Part shown: piece after piece, positions 34,047-42,459 of the stretch
Layout of the letters: every line of letters begins with the position of its first letter
How positions within the stretch are numbered: position 1 is the stretch's first letter
Assembly: GCF_002294995.1 (NCBI RefSeq)
Contig: NZ_NSGF01000009.1
Location: 124,001 to 188,000 of the forward strand
DNA: 64,000 nucleotides
DNA from: Mesorhizobium sp. WSM3860
Lineage (GTDB): Bacteria; Pseudomonadota; Alphaproteobacteria; Rhizobiales; Rhizobiaceae
Reading direction: 5' to 3'
Translations under genes and position numbers: made by a program
The notes under the pieces: generated by a model
Told to the model about the DNA's origin: nothing
The model's database searches: none
What the model saw: the letters and a program-made list of their open reading frames with translations, nothing else

Positions 34047-35876
34047 TCAATCGTTCTGCTGGCGCATGCCGAAGGTCGAGGGCCTCAGGCCGTAGCGCAT
34101 GTCGAAATCGTCGTCCGGCTGCACGCGCGGCGCCGATGGCTTGCGGTAGTCGGGGTCGCCAGCCTGGCGCCCGGTATCGACGGCCTCGGCAAACGCTATC
34201 GACTGCTGCGGTTTCGGCACGTTGCGCAGCCGCTCGACAATTCCGGCGAGATCGACATCGTCGCCGGCCTCTGCGGGCAGGGCCTGCTCCCGCTTCGATG
34301 TCCCGGGAATGAATTCCTGGGACAGCTTCTCGAATTTCAGCCGCATGGTCGTCGCCACGCCTTCGCCGAATGCGATCGCTTCGCGCTGGCCCATCGAGGA
34401 CAGGAACGCAAGCGTCGAGGCCGAGGAATCGGCAATCGCCGAGCGGATGATCGCCTGGTCCTGCTCGTTGGCGAGCCGCATGGCGAAGAAGGTCGAGCAT
34501 TGCGACAGGATGGTCGGATCGAGCTCGCCTGGACGCTGAGTTACAACGCCGAGATAGCAGCCATATTTGCGGCCTTCCTTGGCGATGCGCGACAAAGCGT
34601 GCCTGGTCGGCGCGAAGCCGAGGCGCGGATCGGCAGGCATGTAGCGGTGCGCCTCCTCGCAAAGCAGGAGCAGCCGCAGCCGGCCCTCGCTCCAGAGCGC
34701 AAGGTCGAAGGCGAGACGCGCCAGCACCGAGCAGACCGAATTGACGACCTCGGACGGCATGCCCGCCATCTCGAAGCAGGTCACCGGACGCCCGTGGTTC
34801 GGCACGCGGAAGATGTTGCCGATCGTCTCGTGGATGGTGTCCTCGATCAGCCGCGAATTGAACATGAAACGGTAGCGCGGGTCGGAAGCGGCGGATTCGA
34901 TGCGCGTCCTCAGCGACTTCAGGGTTGGGCGATCATTCTTGCTTTCGAGCAGACCCATGCGCTCGTCGATTTGCTTGAGCAGATCGGCGATGCGGTAAGG
35001 CACCGGCGTGTCCGCCGTCAGCGCATCGCTGCCGCGCCTGATGTAGCTGCCGGAACTTGGGTTGCGATAGAGGTTCTTGGCGGCCGGGATGAGGTCGCGC
35101 AAGACGTCGACTTCGTCCGGAACGGTCTCGCGACCGCGAAACAAAACTTCAGCCAATTCTTCCAGCCTGAACATCCAGAACGGCAGGTCGAGCGTCTTGG
35201 AATCGACCTTCACGCAGTATTCCGGAAGCGAGGCGGCAAACTCGTTGTGCGGGTCGAGGATCAGCACGCGCAGATCGGGCCGCGCCTCGATCGATTTGCG
35301 CAACAGCAGCGAGACAGCCGTGGATTTACCGACGCCGGTCGTCCCGACAATGGCGAAATGGCGCGCCAGCGTGTCGTCGACAGCGATGTTGGCGTCGATC
35401 GCCTCGTCCTGGGACAGCGTGCCGACGGTCATCGAATGGCGGCCGGCGAGATCGTAGACGGCCTGCAGGTCGCGGCTGCGGATACGGTGGGCAACCGCGC
35501 CGATATGCGGATAGGTGGTGATGCCGCGGTCGAAGACCGGTTTGGCGCCGGGCTCGGCACCGTCGCGCACCTCGCCGATCAATTCGATGCTGACCTCGAT
35601 TGCGTTCTGGCCCTCATTGCTCCAGGCGCGGTCAGACTTGCCGATCGCATAGACAAGGCCGACGGTGCGCGTCGCGCCAAGGTTGATGGAAATCATCTTG
35701 CCGACGGTCCACAGGCCGGTGACCGTGCCTTCGGCATCCTCCGCGTAGGCGCTGATGGTGGCGCGCGCACCGTCGCATTGCACGACATTGCCCAGAATGC
35801 GCTTGTCGCTCTGCTGGGCATCGCGGCGCTCCTGCGACGTCGGCTCCCCAACGGACGCTTCGCGTTCAACAAACAT
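34047..35876 (-). CDS. HerA-type ATPase (DUF87, FtsK/VirB4-like fold)
   Basis: 609 residues. N-terminal beta-barrel HAS-like domain (about 20-120), Walker A GTTGVGKST (178-186), ILDPHNEF (206-213), Walker B LLLLCEEAH (402-410) and an arginine-finger-type TQRPGELDPTILSQCSTFFAMRL. Bacterial HerA proteins form hexameric pumps for DNA; some act with nucleases in repair or defence. No NurA, Sir2 or other nuclease partner is adjacent: neighbours are a diguanylate cyclase and an XRE regulator. Likely a housekeeping DNA translocase, but the role is open. Confidence 0.85.
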   Translation of the reverse strand: MFVEREASVGEPTSQERRDAQQSDKRILGNVVQCDGARATISAYAEDAEGTVTGLWTVGKMISINLGATRTVGLVYAIGKSDRAWSNEGQNAIEVSIELIGEVRDGAEPGAKPVFDRGITTYPHIGAVAHRIRSRDLQAVYDLAGRHSMTVGTLSQDEAIDANIAVDDTLARHFAIVGTTGVGKSTAVSLLLRKSIEARPDLRVLILDPHNEFAASLPEYCVKVDSKTLDLPFWMFRLEELAEVLFRGRETVPDEVDVLRDLIPAAKNLYRNPSSGSYIRRGSDALTADTPVPYRIADLLKQIDERMGLLESKNDRPTLKSLRTRIESAASDPRYRFMFNSRLIEDTIHETIGNIFRVPNHGRPVTCFEMAGMPSEVVNSVCSVLARLAFDLALWSEGRLRLLLLCEEAHRYMPADPRLGFAPTRHALSRIAKEGRKYGCYLGVVTQRPGELDPTILSQCSTFFAMRLANEQDQAIIRSAIADSSASTLAFLSSMGQREAIAFGEGVATTMRLKFEKLSQEFIPGTSKREQALPAEAGDDVDLAGIVERLRNVPKPQQSIAFAEAVDTGRQAGDPDYRKPSAPRVQPDDDFDMRYGLRPSTFGMRQQND

Positions 35877-36004
35877 CGGTTACCTGTCCCATTCCCGTCG
35901 AGGTCAAAGCTATCCAATCGGGGTTAAAGCGGCGTGAGGTCGGATGGTGTAGGGCCCGTTAAGCCACTCGCGAAAATTCGATCGAACAGCCTCTTCCGTC
36001 ACCG

Positions 36005-36044
36005 CGAATTTTCGATATATTGGATGAATGACTGATATATCGAA
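36005..36044. promoter_or_regulatory. Inverted repeats around the XRE gene start
   Basis: TTCGATATAT (36011-36020) and ATATATCGAA (36035-36044) are exact reverse complements with a 14-base spacer holding the ATG at 36028. CGAATTTTCG (36005-36014) is the reverse complement of CGAAAATTCG at 35971-35980. A repressor bound here could block its own translation start region and transcription. Confidence 0.5.
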
Positions 36045-36594
36045 CGACATCACCTCCACGATCGGCAGACGAATACGCTCCGAGCGTGATTTGCGGGGAT
36101 GGTCGCTGGCCGAACTGGCCGAGCGTTCCGACGTTTCCAAGGCGATGCTGAGCGCCGTGGAGCGCGGCATGACAAGTCCGACCGCGGCGCTCCTCGTGCG
36201 CATCGCGTCGGCTTTCAGCATGACGCTCTCTGCGCTGATTGCCCGCGCCGAAATGCAGCGCGGCAGTGTGTCCCGCAAGGACGAGCAGCCGGTGTGGCAG
36301 GATCCGGCGACCGGCTATGTGAGGCGGCATCTGTCGCCGGCAACGCAAATGCCGCTCGAGTTGATCCGGGTCAGTCTGCCGGCAGGCGCCAAGGTCGATT
36401 TCCCGGCATCGTCCTATACCTTCATCAAGCAGCAAATCTGGCTGATCGGCGGCCGCCTGGACTTCACCGAAGGCGATGTCGTCCACAGGCTGGAGCCGGG
36501 CGATTGCTTGGCGCTCGGCGCGCCGTCGGACTGCACCTTCCATGCTCCGGGACCGGAAGCCGCCGAGTATCTGGTGGCGCTGGTCCGGGGCTGA
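36028..36594 (+). CDS. XRE family regulator with C-terminal cupin domain
   Basis: 188 residues. Helix-turn-helix at about 8-62 (IGRRIRSERDLRGWSLAELAERSDVSKAMLSAVERG) and a cupin domain at about 95-185 (LPAGAKVDFPASSYTFIKQQIWLIGGRLDFTEGD). Members of this class often control small-molecule catabolism or antibiotic resistance. Divergent from the HerA gene and five bases upstream of the small hypothetical gene. Confidence 0.87.
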   Translation: MTDISNDITSTIGRRIRSERDLRGWSLAELAERSDVSKAMLSAVERGMTSPTAALLVRIASAFSMTLSALIARAEMQRGSVSRKDEQPVWQDPATGYVRRHLSPATQMPLELIRVSLPAGAKVDFPASSYTFIKQQIWLIGGRLDFTEGDVVHRLEPGDCLALGAPSDCTFHAPGPEAAEYLVALVRG

Positions 36595-36598
36595 TCGC

Positions 36599-36907
36599 AT
36601 GGCACGCCGGCCTGGACGCTCCCACAATGGCGGGCCACCTCTCGACGACTACGAAGGTCCGCCCTGGGGCAAGGGCGACGCCTACATCTTTCTCGCCTGG
36701 CGCGCCGCCCACGACAAAGCCTGGAAGGCGCCGAGCCACGCCGTCATGCTGATGCGGCTGGAAAAGGCCGAGCAGCTTGGGCTCACCTATGAGGAATACA
36801 CGCTCGAGATCCTGGAGCGCGGGCGGCACCTCAGCGAGGACGATACCGCGCGTATCGCGGAAATCCAAAGGGCGCGGCGCCGAAGACGCAGCAGTCATTT
36901 CGAATGA
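36599..36907 (+). CDS. Small hypothetical protein with N-terminal HNGGPPL motif
   Basis: 102 residues: MARRPGRSHNGGPPLDDYEG, then an aromatic region (GDAYIFLAWRAAHDKAWKAPS) and a charged helix ending in a run of Arg. The SHNGGPPLD motif recurs in short rhizobial proteins, but I know no function. ATG 36599 is five bases after the XRE-cupin stop, so co-transcription is likely. Confidence 0.6.
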   Translation: MARRPGRSHNGGPPLDDYEGPPWGKGDAYIFLAWRAAHDKAWKAPSHAVMLMRLEKAEQLGLTYEEYTLEILERGRHLSEDDTARIAEIQRARRRRRSSHFE

Positions 36908-36944
36908 CCGCGGCCCGACACCTCATCACCTGGAGACCACCGAC

Positions 36945-37571
36945 ATGAACCCCCTTGAAATCAGGGCGTTGAACGACGACGCAAAAACCAGCGGGATGCT
37001 CGCCGACCTGCTGATCGAGACAGTCGCCGCCGGCGGATCAGTGAGCTTCATGCATCCGCTGTCTCCCGATGCGGCCCATGAGTTCTGGCGCAAATCGCTC
37101 GCTGCCGCGACGCGCGGGGAACGGGCGGTGCTGGGCGCATGGGCTGGCGAGACGCTTGTCGGCACCGTCACGCTTCTTCTCGACTGCCCGCCCAACCAAC
37201 CGCACCGCGCCGAGATCGCCAAGCTGATGACCCGCCTCGACTATCGCGGCCAAGGTATTGCAACCCGTCTTGTGCGGGCCGCCGAGGACCTTGCGGTCGA
37301 GAAAGGACGCACCCTGCTGGTGTTGGACACAGCAAGCGAAGAGGGGGCCGCCGGCCTTTACGAAAAACTCGGCTTCTCGCTGACCGGCGAGATTCCGGAC
37401 TTTGCGCTGAAACCCCATGGTGGGCTCACCGGCACGCTCATCTATTGGAAGCGGATAGGGAGCCGGCCCAAGCGCTATCCTGAAATGCTGGCGAGACGCG
37501 ATAAAAGCCAGCGGCGAAAATCCTGTTCGGCGCCGGACATCCGCGACGACGATGGCCATGTCAGGAAGTGA
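36945..37571 (+). CDS. GNAT family N-acetyltransferase
   Basis: 208 residues. Acetyl-CoA loop MTRLDYRGQGIATRLVRAAEDLA and GAAGLYEKLGFSLTGEIPDFALK identify a GNAT. The last about 35 residues (from [13 protein letters not shown]) extend beyond the usual end and overlap the 3' part of the convergent LysR gene by 97 bases. Start ATG 36945; substrate unknown. Confidence 0.83.
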   Translation: MNPLEIRALNDDAKTSGMLADLLIETVAAGGSVSFMHPLSPDAAHEFWRKSLAAATRGERAVLGAWAGETLVGTVTLLLDCPPNQPHRAEIAKLMTRLDYRGQGIATRLVRAAEDLAVEKGRTLLVLDTASEEGAAGLYEKLGFSLTGEIPDFALKPHGGLTGTLIYWKRIGSRPKRYPEMLARRDKSQRRKSCSAPDIRDDDGHVRK

Positions 37572-38359
37572 CCCGATGGGCTCGAAAGCTCGAAATTGGA
37601 AAGCCTGACAAGTAGATTGTCGTCGAGCGCGGTGTCGATGAGCGGCCGCGAGCCCAGCAGCGCTCCGGCGCCGGCCTTCGCCGCTTCCATCGCGGCGACA
37701 AAACTGTCGAAGCGATGCGAGCGTTGGGAGTGTCCGGCAAGGCCGGAGGCTGCGAACCATTCCGCCCACATCTCGCGCGCGCCCGCCACCAGCAGCAGCG
37801 GCAGGGATGTCCATTCGGCATTTCCGGCCAGGGTCGGCGCCGCGACCGGGACAAGCCGCTCGACCGTCAACCGATCGGCGTCGCGCCCGGGAAAGGAACC
37901 GTTGCCGAAGCGGATGTCGAGCGTCGAGCCCGGCTGGTCGTAGTCCGTCGGCCGATGGATTGTCACGAGATCGAGCCTGATCCACGGCAGCTCCTTTGTG
38001 AGATCGGAAAGAGCCGGGACCAGCACCAGCAGCGCGAAGGAGATCGGAACGCGAATGGTGACGGTTTGCAAGACGCGTGGCTCGAACAACTCGCTCGTGC
38101 TGCTACCGATGATCGCGAATGCCGACTGGATGTGGGGAAGATAGGCGGCACCCTCCGGCGATAACGCCACACCGCGGGCCAGCCGCGCGAACAGTCTCGT
38201 CTTGAGGCGCTCTTCCAGAAAGCGGATGTGCTGGCTGACGGCGGCTTGCGTGAGCCCGAGCTCGGCGGCCGCGGCGGTGAAATTCGACAGGCGCGCAGCC
38301 GCTTCGAAACTGCGCAGCCAGTCGAGCGGAGGCATGGGATCGGCAGCTTTTCCAGTCAT
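37475..38359 (-). CDS. LysR family transcriptional regulator
   Basis: 294 residues. N-terminal winged HTH ([58 protein letters not shown]) and a co-inducer-binding domain. Divergent from tmpA, with a palindrome in the gap, so it is the probable activator of the phosphonate genes. Overlaps the GNAT gene at its 3' end. Confidence 0.88.
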   Translation of the reverse strand: MTGKAADPMPPLDWLRSFEAAARLSNFTAAAAELGLTQAAVSQHIRFLEERLKTRLFARLARGVALSPEGAAYLPHIQSAFAIIGSSTSELFEPRVLQTVTIRVPISFALLVLVPALSDLTKELPWIRLDLVTIHRPTDYDQPGSTLDIRFGNGSFPGRDADRLTVERLVPVAAPTLAGNAEWTSLPLLLVAGAREMWAEWFAASGLAGHSQRSHRFDSFVAAMEAAKAGAGALLGSRPLIDTALDDNLLVRLSNFELSSPSGHFLTWPSSSRMSGAEQDFRRWLLSRLASISG

Positions 38360-38389
38360 TAGGTTTTTGGCGGCATTGGCTGAAAAACA

Positions 38390-38403
38390 ATAATTTGAAT
38401 TAT
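38390..38403. promoter_or_regulatory. Candidate LysR site ATAATT-TG-AATTAT
   Basis: Six-base inverted repeat with two-base spacer in the 110-base divergent region between lysR and tmpA. AT-rich dyads of this type are typical LysR binding sites. It overlaps the earliest possible tmpA frame and so supports the downstream start. Confidence 0.5.
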
Positions 38404-38469
38404 GCCTTCGGCAAGGACAGCATGCAATCGATTCCGCGGCGACGGCCCGAAGACGGGAGTTTCAGAAAC

Positions 38470-39621
38470 ATGCTGACGAGAGCAACCCTTGGCGACGAAG
38501 GACGAACGATAGCGCTTGGCTGGGACGACGGAACGTGCAGCCGCTTCCATGCCGTGTGGCTGCGCGACAACGCACTGGACAACAGGACGCGCAGCGCCGG
38601 CAACGGCCAGCGGCTGATCACCATTCTGGACATTCCGGCCGGGACACGAATCGGCGCGGCCTCGATCAAGAGCGAGGCGCTGGTGGTCACGTTCCTGCCT
38701 GAAGACAAGACCGTCAGTTTTCCCGCAAGCTGGCTTCGCGCCCATACTTACGACCGCGAAGAGAATCGGCAGCCCGGCTGGACGGGCAGCGACATTCGGC
38801 CGTGGACCAAGGCCACGATGCAGAGTTCGGTGCCGCGCGCGGCCTATCTTGAGGCCAGGCACGACAGGAATGTTCTGCGGCAATGGCTAACGGCGGTGCG
38901 GAGCTGTGGCTTTGCCATCATGGACGGTCTGCCGGCCGAATCCGGGGCATTGTGCAAGGTGGCCGACCTCTTCGGATACATCAGGGAGACCAATTACGGG
39001 CGCTGGTTCGAGGTGCGCGCCGAGGTCAATCCGAACAATCTCGCCTACACCAATCTCGGCCTGCAGGCGCATACCGACAATCCCTACCGCGACCCGGTGC
39101 CGACGCTGCAGATCCTGGCCTGCATCGAGAATACGGTGGAAGGCGGCGAATCCAGCGTCGTCGACGGGTTCGCGGTGGCGGCCGCGCTGCAGGCGGAGAA
39201 TTCGGAAGGCTTCCGGTTGCTTTCCTCCTTCCCGGCGCGCTTCGAATATGCCGGCTCATCGGGTGTGCGGCTGCAGTCGAAGCGCCCGATGATCGAACTC
39301 GGGCCCGATGGCGAGCTCATCTGCGTCCGCTTCAACAACCGCACGCTGGCGCCGACCGTCGACGTGCCGTTCGCCGAAATGGACGCTTACTACGCTGCCT
39401 ATCGCCGGTTCGCCGAACTGATCGAGGAACCGGCCTTCGAGGTGACCTTCAAGCTCGAGGCGGGCCAGTCCTTCATCGTCGACAACACGCGCGTCATGCA
39501 TGCGCGCAAGGCCTTTTCCGGCAGCGGCAAGCGCTGGCTGCAGGGCTGCTACGCCGACAAGGACGGCCTGCTGTCCACGCTGGCGGCAATCGAACACGAT
39601 TTCAGAGAGGCTGCCGAATGA
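38470..39621 (+). CDS. tmpA: Fe(II)/2-oxoglutarate dioxygenase, probable 2-(trimethylamino)ethylphosphonate hydroxylase (TmpA-like)
   Basis: 383 residues. gamma-Butyrobetaine-hydroxylase-type N-terminal domain (about 10-95, with [11 protein letters not shown]) and a TauD catalytic domain with iron ligands His201, Asp203 (LQAHTDNP) and His344 (RVMHARKAF). The Cys cluster that binds zinc in the N-terminal domain of butyrobetaine hydroxylases is replaced here (DNALDN). The pairing with a PhnZ-like HD oxygenase points to TmpA rather than carnitine synthesis. Start at ATG 38470 with GGGAG ten bases upstream. Overlaps tmpB (ATGA). The call is by analogy to Leisingera TmpA; a butyrobetaine or other substrate is possible. 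Confidence 0.72.
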   Translation: MLTRATLGDEGRTIALGWDDGTCSRFHAVWLRDNALDNRTRSAGNGQRLITILDIPAGTRIGAASIKSEALVVTFLPEDKTVSFPASWLRAHTYDREENRQPGWTGSDIRPWTKATMQSSVPRAAYLEARHDRNVLRQWLTAVRSCGFAIMDGLPAESGALCKVADLFGYIRETNYGRWFEVRAEVNPNNLAYTNLGLQAHTDNPYRDPVPTLQILACIENTVEGGESSVVDGFAVAAALQAENSEGFRLLSSFPARFEYAGSSGVRLQSKRPMIELGPDGELICVRFNNRTLAPTVDVPFAEMDAYYAAYRRFAELIEEPAFEVTFKLEAGQSFIVDNTRVMHARKAFSGSGKRWLQGCYADKDGLLSTLAAIEHDFREAAE

Positions 39622-40208
39622 ATCCGAATGAACTGAACACCGGCAACATCGTCGAGTTCATCGCGGACATCTTCGAGCGCCGCGGCGCGGAATCCTATCT
39701 CGGCGAGCCCGTCACCATGTCCGAGCATATGCTGCAGGGCGCGTGGCTAGCCGAGCAGGATGGCGCGCCGGAGGAGCTTGTGGCTGCGGCGCTGCTGCAC
39801 GACATCGGCCACTACACCAGCGAGTTCGGCACCTATTCGCCCGACGACATCGAGGACAAGCACCACGACGAGGCGGGCGGCGAGGTGCTGGCGCCCTTCT
39901 TTCCGCCGGTCATCGTCGAATGCGTCAGGCTGCATGTTGCGGCCAAGCGTTATCTCTGCGCCACCGATCCGAGCTATTTCGGCAAGCTGTCGCCGGCCTC
40001 GGTCCACACGCTGTCGCTGCAGGGCGGGCCGATGAGCGCAGAGGAGGTGGCGGAGTTCCGCAGCAATCCGTTCCATGAGGAAGCCGTGCGGGTGCGCATC
40101 TGGGACGAGGGTGGCAAGGTCGCCAACATGAAGACGCGCGCCTTTCGCGACTACGTGTTCTTGCTGGAGCGCGTGGTGGAAAAATTTGCGGCCCAAAGGG
40201 CGATGTGA
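39618..40208 (+). CDS. tmpB: HD-domain mixed-valence diiron oxygenase (TmpB/PhnZ-like)
   Basis: 196 residues. PhnZ-type ligand set by spacing: Tyr27, Glu30, His37, His61-Asp62 and His65 (LLHDIGHY), His83 (KHHDEA), His106 and Asp163 (RIWDEGGK). PhnZ splits the C-P bond of 1-hydroxy-2-aminoethylphosphonate; TmpB does the same on the trimethylated analogue, releasing glycine betaine and phosphate. The start overlaps the tmpA stop, so the two are made together. The family call is firmer than the exact substrate. Confidence 0.8.
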   Translation: MNPNELNTGNIVEFIADIFERRGAESYLGEPVTMSEHMLQGAWLAEQDGAPEELVAAALLHDIGHYTSEFGTYSPDDIEDKHHDEAGGEVLAPFFPPVIVECVRLHVAAKRYLCATDPSYFGKLSPASVHTLSLQGGPMSAEEVAEFRSNPFHEEAVRVRIWDEGGKVANMKTRAFRDYVFLLERVVEKFAAQRAM

Positions 40209-40220
40209 TCTCAGATCACA
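40204..40220. promoter_or_regulatory. Palindrome TGTGATCTCAGATCACA at the end of tmpB
   Basis: Perfect dyad (eight-base arms, one central base) overlapping the tmpB TGA. It resembles a CRP/FNR-type site but with seven instead of six bases between TGTGA and TCACA. It could act on the downstream ilv promoter region 170 bases away or as a transcript end. Confidence 0.35.
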
Positions 40221-40390
40221 GGCGCTGCTCGAGGTGTCGCCGCGCCGCCGAAGCCAGAGATGTTTTCTTGGCAACATCGTTGCGTCTCGACATACGCGGC
40301 AAAATGCGTTGCCGGCAACCCGGCGAGGCGTGTGGTGCTGGCGGCATGAACAATCCGCGCCGCTGAACAATGAGATCGACAGATTGGCCG

Positions 40391-40419
40391 TTGACAGCGG
40401 CGCGGAACCGACCTTATTG
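40391..40419 (+). promoter_or_regulatory. ilvIH promoter
   Basis: TTGACA (40391-40396), a 17-base spacer and TTATTG (40414-40419). Expected transcription start about 40426, only about three bases before the leader ATG. Confidence 0.6.
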
Positions 40420-40428
40420 TCCGCGCCC

Positions 40429-40479
40429 ATGAAAACAGCACTCATTCTCGTAGGCTGGCGCGTGGGCAAGGCGGTGTAA
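40429..40479 (+). CDS. ilvL: ilv leader peptide (16 aa, near-leaderless)
   Basis: ATG at 40429 encodes MKTALILVGWRVGKAV and TAA at 40477. Nine of 16 residues are Ala, Leu, Ile or Val, with Leu-Ile-Leu-Val in a row, the usual control codons for a branched-chain attenuator. It sits between a good promoter and a terminator upstream of ilvI. Translation would begin close to the RNA 5' end, as known for the trp leader of Sinorhizobium. Confidence 0.72.
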   Translation: MKTALILVGWRVGKAV

Positions 40480-40513
40480 CCGCCGGGCGAAAACCTCCCA
40501 TGCGCATCCCACA

Positions 40514-40537
40514 GGCTCCCTCGGGGGCCTTTTTTAT
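40514..40537 (+). terminator. ilvIH attenuator terminator
   Basis: GGCTCC with GGGGCC in a CTCG tetraloop stem (one G-T pair), followed by T6. It lies 35 bases after the leader stop and 64 bases before ilvI. A separate GGCGGT/ACCGCC hairpin spans the leader stop (about 40469-40483) and may act as pause structure. Confidence 0.7.
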
Positions 40538-40600
40538 TGCCCAAAACCCAACTAAACGACCAGCAAATCGCCAGACGGCGAACAGTACGGGACCAGACCG

Positions 40601-42382
40601 ATGAGCAACGGACAGAACGAGCGGCGCGAAATGACGGGTGCCGAAATGGTGGTGCAGGCGCTGAAGGACAACGGCGTCAAGCACGTCTTCGGCTATCCGG
40701 GCGGCGCGGTCCTTCCGATCTATGACGAGATCTTCCAGCAGGATGAGGTCGAACACATTCTGGTCAGGCACGAGCAGGGTGCCGGCCATGCGGCGGAAGG
40801 CTATGCGCGCTCGACCGGCAAGGCCGGCGTGCTGCTGGTCACGTCCGGTCCAGGCGCAACCAATGCCGTCACGCCGCTGCAGGACGCGCTGATGGATTCC
40901 ATCCCGCTGGTGTGTCTCACCGGTCAGGTGCCGACTTCGCTGATCGGCTCCGACGCCTTCCAGGAATGCGACACCGTCGGCATCACGCGCCCCTGCACCA
41001 AGCACAATTGGCTGGTGAAGGACGTCAACGAGCTCGCCGCCACCATCCATGAGGCCTTCCATGTCGCGACCACCGGCCGCCCCGGCCCGGTTGTGGTCGA
41101 CATTCCCAAGGACGTGCAGTTCGCCAAGGGCATTTACGTGCCGCCGCAGACAGCGCCGCGCACCAGCTATCAGCCGAAGGTGCAGGGCGATCTGGAGAAG
41201 GTGAAGGCTGCCGTCGAGCTGATGGTCGGTGCCAAAAAGCCGATTATCTATTCGGGCGGCGGCGTCATCAATTCCGGTCCGGAAGCCAGTCATCTGCTGC
41301 GCGAGCTGGTCGACCTCACCGGCTTCCCGATCACCTCGACGCTGATGGGCCTCGGTGCTTATCCGGCATCGGGCAAGAACTGGGTCGGCATGCTCGGCAT
41401 GCATGGCACCTACGAAGCCAACATGGCCATGCATGACTGCGACGTGATGATCTGCATTGGCGCGCGCTTCGACGACCGCATCACCGGCCGGCTGACCGCG
41501 TTCTCGCCGAACTCGAAGAAGATCCATATCGACATCGATCCGTCCTCGATCAACAAGAACGTCCATGCCGACGTGCCGATCCTGGGCGATGTCGGCCGCG
41601 TGCTGGAAGATCTGGTGCGGCTGTGGCGGGCGACCGCCAAGGCCGACAAGAAGGCGCTCTATCCATGGTGGGAGCAGATCGCGAAATGGCGCGCGCGGGA
41701 CTCGCTCGCCTATAGGATGAACAACGACGTGATCATGCCGCAATATGCGATCCAGCGGCTCTATGCGCTGACCAAGGACATGGACACCTACATCACCACC
41801 GAAGTCGGCCAGCACCAGATGTGGGCGGCTCAGCACTATCACTTCGACAAGCCCAACCGCTGGATGACCTCGGGCGGCCTGGGCACGATGGGATATGGCC
41901 TGCCGGCGGCGCTCGGCGTCCAGATCGCTCATCCGAACGCGCTGGTCGTCGACATCGCCGGCGACGCTTCGGTGCAGATGACGATGCAGGAGATGAGCTC
42001 GGCGGTGCAGTACGAAGCGCCGATCAAGATCTTCATCCTGAACAACCAGTATATGGGCATGGTGCGCCAGTGGCAGCAGCTGCTGCACGGCAACCGGCTG
42101 TCGCATTCCTACACCGAGGCGATGCCGGATTTCGTCAAGCTGGCGGAAGCCTATGGCGGCCACGGCATACGCTGCGACAAGCCGGACGAGCTGGATGACG
42201 CGATCCGCGAGATGATCTCGGTGAAGAAGCCGGTGCTGTTCGACTGCCGCGTGGCGACTTTGGCCAACTGCTTTCCGATGATCCCGTCGGGCAAGGCGCA
42301 TAACGAGATGCTCCTGCCTGACGAGGCGACCGACGAGGCGGTGGCCAACGCAATCGACGCCAAGGGCAGGGAACTGGTGTAG
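40601..42382 (+). CDS. ilvI: Acetolactate synthase, large (catalytic) subunit
   Basis: 593 residues. Converts pyruvate (or pyruvate plus 2-oxobutyrate) to acetohydroxyacids. Catalytic Glu in VRHEQGAGHAAEGYARSTGK, central FAD domain, and the TPP motif GDASVQMTMQEM ending in NNQYMGM. ATG 40601. First gene of ilvIH; expression likely set by the upstream attenuator and leader peptide. Confidence 0.97.
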   Translation: MSNGQNERREMTGAEMVVQALKDNGVKHVFGYPGGAVLPIYDEIFQQDEVEHILVRHEQGAGHAAEGYARSTGKAGVLLVTSGPGATNAVTPLQDALMDSIPLVCLTGQVPTSLIGSDAFQECDTVGITRPCTKHNWLVKDVNELAATIHEAFHVATTGRPGPVVVDIPKDVQFAKGIYVPPQTAPRTSYQPKVQGDLEKVKAAVELMVGAKKPIIYSGGGVINSGPEASHLLRELVDLTGFPITSTLMGLGAYPASGKNWVGMLGMHGTYEANMAMHDCDVMICIGARFDDRITGRLTAFSPNSKKIHIDIDPSSINKNVHADVPILGDVGRVLEDLVRLWRATAKADKKALYPWWEQIAKWRARDSLAYRMNNDVIMPQYAIQRLYALTKDMDTYITTEVGQHQMWAAQHYHFDKPNRWMTSGGLGTMGYGLPAALGVQIAHPNALVVDIAGDASVQMTMQEMSSAVQYEAPIKIFILNNQYMGMVRQWQQLLHGNRLSHSYTEAMPDFVKLAEAYGGHGIRCDKPDELDDAIREMISVKKPVLFDCRVATLANCFPMIPSGKAHNEMLLPDEATDEAVANAIDAKGRELV

Positions 42383-42459
42383 CGGCAGGCAGCGTCTGCG
42401 GCGGGAAGCCGTGTGGAAACAGAAAATTAGCGCCAAAGTTTGAAATCGAGATTCAGGTC

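Noticed and set aside
33951-35927. Long open frame of 658 codons on the plus strand
   Set aside because: It is the antisense of the HerA-type ATPase gene; its translation is His/Arg/Asp-rich and has no family motif.
34047-36907. HerA plus XRE plus small protein as a defence system
   Set aside because: No nuclease or other effector domain is visible, and surrounding genes are all core metabolism with the same composition; no sign of an island.
38470-39621. gamma-Butyrobetaine dioxygenase (carnitine synthesis) as the name for the dioxygenase
   Set aside because: Possible by family, but the coupled PhnZ-like oxygenase and missing zinc cysteines make the TmpA role more likely.
40442-42436. 664-codon minus-strand frame across ilvI
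   Set aside because: Antisense shadow of acetolactate synthase, which has all catalytic motifs on the plus strand.
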